The notes under the pieces were generated by a model. The model was not told where the DNA came from. It did no database searches and was given only the letters and a program-made list of their open reading frames with translations. Below, one piece after another: positions 62,709-64,000 of a DNA stretch of 64,000 bases. Source of the stretch: Jatrophihabitans sp. GAS493 (GTDB lineage: Bacteria > Actinomycetota > Actinomycetes > Mycobacteriales > Jatrophihabitantaceae). The DNA is taken from assembly GCF_900230215.1 (NCBI RefSeq), contig NZ_LT907982.1, positions 620,001 through 684,000 on the forward strand. Reading direction: 5' to 3'. The position numbers and the translations under genes were made by a program. Numbering within the stretch: position 1 is the stretch's first letter; the number at the start of each line of letters is the position of its first letter.

Positions 62709-63803
62709 ATGCCCCGCCAGCACGACTCCGACGACGCCACGCCCGATGAGAACGGCCCCCTAGCCGCCCAGCAGGGCTTCCTCAGCGAACTCTGGGACGC
62801 CATCTCCCCCCGGACGGTGGCCCTGGTCGTCGGGGTCCTGGCCCTGCAGTTGGGGTTCATCCTCTCCTACGTGGGGGCCTTCCACGCGCCGAGGCCGCAC
62901 AGCATACCGGTGGCGATCGTCGCCCCGGCCTCGACCTCGGCGCAACTGGTCGCGAAGCTCAACGCCATCGACGGCAGCCCGATCAAGGTCGACGCGGTAG
63001 CCAGCGAGGCGATCGCTCGGCAGAAGATCCTCGACACCTCCCGCTCCGGGGCGCTGATCGTCGACCCGACCGGTAAGCAGGACCGCCTCCTCATCGCCTC
63101 CGGTGGCGGCACGTCGGTCGCTTCGGCCGTCGAGCAGGTCGTGCAGCAGGCTGAGGCCAGCCAGCAGCGCACCGTCGCCGTGGAGGACGTCGTTCCGCTG
63201 CAGTCCGGAGACGGGCGGGGACTCACCGGCTTCTACCTGGTGATCGGCTGGATCGTCGGTGGCTATCTGGTCGCGGCCCTGCTCGGCGTCTCGAAGGGCG
63301 CCCGGCCGGCAACCCCCCGGCGGGCCCTCATCCGGCTGCTGGCCGTAGTGCCGTACGCCATCGCCTCCGGATTCGGCGGCGCCCTCATCGTCGATCAGGT
63401 ACTGGGCGCGCTCACCGGACACTTCGTCGCGCTCTGGTGGCTCGGCGCCCTCATCGTCTACGCCAGCGCGGCGGTCACCATGGCGCTCCAGGTGCTCTTC
63501 GGAGTGCTCGGTATCGGCATCACCGTTCTCGTCTTCGTGGTGCTCGGTAACCCCAGTGCCGGTGGCGCGTACCAGCCATCCCTGCTGCCTCCGTTCTGGC
63601 GGGCGATGAGCTTCCTGCTCCCGAACGGTGCCGGCACCGACACCGTTCGCCGGATCGTCTACTTCGCCGGGGTGGGGATCGGCTGGCATCTGTTGGTGAT
63701 CGCCGCCTACGCGATCGGCGGAACGGCCGTGGCACTGATTGGCTCACGGGCACATCAGCGCCGCGCCCTGGCCGGCGACCGCGAGGCCGGGCTGCTCGTG
63801 TAG
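62709..63803 (+). CDS. Membrane protein of the YhgE/DUF3533/ABC-2 kind
   Basis: The 364-residue protein has a cytoplasmic start, a helix (about 35-55), then an outer domain of ~120 residues, then six hydrophobic segments. The segment 'LLPNGAGTDTVRRIVYF' is typical of YhgE/Pip and ABC-2-type relatives. It probably moves or senses a ligand with the VWA protein. AGAGG lies ahead of the ATG. Confidence 0.65.
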   Translation: MPRQHDSDDATPDENGPLAAQQGFLSELWDAISPRTVALVVGVLALQLGFILSYVGAFHAPRPHSIPVAIVAPASTSAQLVAKLNAIDGSPIKVDAVASEAIARQKILDTSRSGALIVDPTGKQDRLLIASGGGTSVASAVEQVVQQAEASQQRTVAVEDVVPLQSGDGRGLTGFYLVIGWIVGGYLVAALLGVSKGARPATPRRALIRLLAVVPYAIASGFGGALIVDQVLGALTGHFVALWWLGALIVYASAAVTMALQVLFGVLGIGITVLVFVVLGNPSAGGAYQPSLLPPFWRAMSFLLPNGAGTDTVRRIVYFAGVGIGWHLLVIAAYAIGGTAVALIGSRAHQRRALAGDREAGLLV

Positions 63804-63848
63804 CGGCCGCAGGAGCGGCGATCCGGACCGAGGTGCCAAGATGGATGA

Positions 63849-64000
63849 ATGGCCCTCGTCCGAAAGCTCGCCCGCCCGCTGCTCGCCTCCGTATTCGTCG
63901 TCGGAGGGATCGACGCTATTCGCCACCCCGCGGGGAAGGCCCCGAGCGCGGAGAAGGTGACCGGACGGCTGGTCAGCCAGCTACCCGGCGTCACCTCGAC
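63849..64000 (+). CDS. DoxX-like membrane protein (3' end outside window)
   Basis: The frame from the ATG at 63849 is open to the window edge: 'MALVRKLARPLLASVFVVGG' followed by 'IDAIRHPAGKA'. This is the usual N-terminus of DoxX-type membrane proteins in actinobacteria (a helix, then 'GxDAxRHP'). Only the first 50 residues are visible. Confidence 0.7.
   Translation, partial: MALVRKLARPLLASVFVVGGIDAIRHPAGKAPSAEKVTGRLVSQLPGVTS

Overview
The window is very GC-rich chromosomal DNA with frequent GTG starts, ATGA/GTGA gene overlaps and actinobacterial gene families (DUF2510/DUF4328, TIGR03086, DUF664, DUF2236, bPH2 pairs, a uroporphyrinogen-III synthase/winged-helix fusion beside nirBD). It comes from an actinomycete, plausibly of the Frankia/Jatrophihabitans/Nakamurella kind; the genus cannot be fixed from the sequence. 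No tRNA, rRNA, CRISPR array, insertion sequence or intact prophage was seen.

Bases 1-15301 look like one edge of an extracellular contractile injection system (eCIS) locus. On the minus strand are a Pvc16/DUF4255 tail-cap protein and three tandem paralogous single-pass membrane proteins with carboxypeptidase-regulatory-like repeats; the last runs off the left end. Facing right are the eCIS AAA+ ATPase, two proteins carrying the eCIS core domain (DUF4157, HELAH motif) with different C-termini, and a small YbjN-like protein that could be a cargo chaperone. The four plus-strand genes overlap or nearly touch. No sheath, tube or baseplate gene is in the window; they would be expected to the left of base 1. 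One eCIS-core protein ends in a region with a Cys/His/Asp pattern like a transglutaminase or papain fold, making it a candidate effector.

Bases 15294-30000 are mostly housekeeping and accessory metabolism: an epimerase-like protein, an aminotransferase, a cobalamin riboswitch ahead of bluB, a large GH63-like glycosidase, a yybP-ykoY manganese riboswitch ahead of a GDT1-type exporter, an alditol-oxidase-like flavoprotein, a bPH2 pair, and a TetR/DUF2236 divergent pair.

Bases 30087-41284 form an assimilatory nitrate/nitrite island: a NarK-type transporter, nirB, nirD, a HemD-winged-helix regulator, a phosphorylase-like protein, and a single-chain nitrate reductase fused to a CysJ-type flavoreductase. 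A gluconate permease/gluconokinase pair follows (41433-43433).

Bases 43543-64000 hold small enzymes and stress genes (GNAT, methyltransferase, DUF664, acylphosphatase, truncated haemoglobin, OsmC, hydrolase), several regulator/target pairs with visible operators (TetR/TIGR03086, LysG/LysE, TetR+ZIP/P450), lipoproteins, an ankyrin protein, a PIG-V-like mannosyltransferase, an SPFH protein, and a VWA/solute-binding protein followed by a membrane protein. A DoxX-like gene is cut by the right edge.
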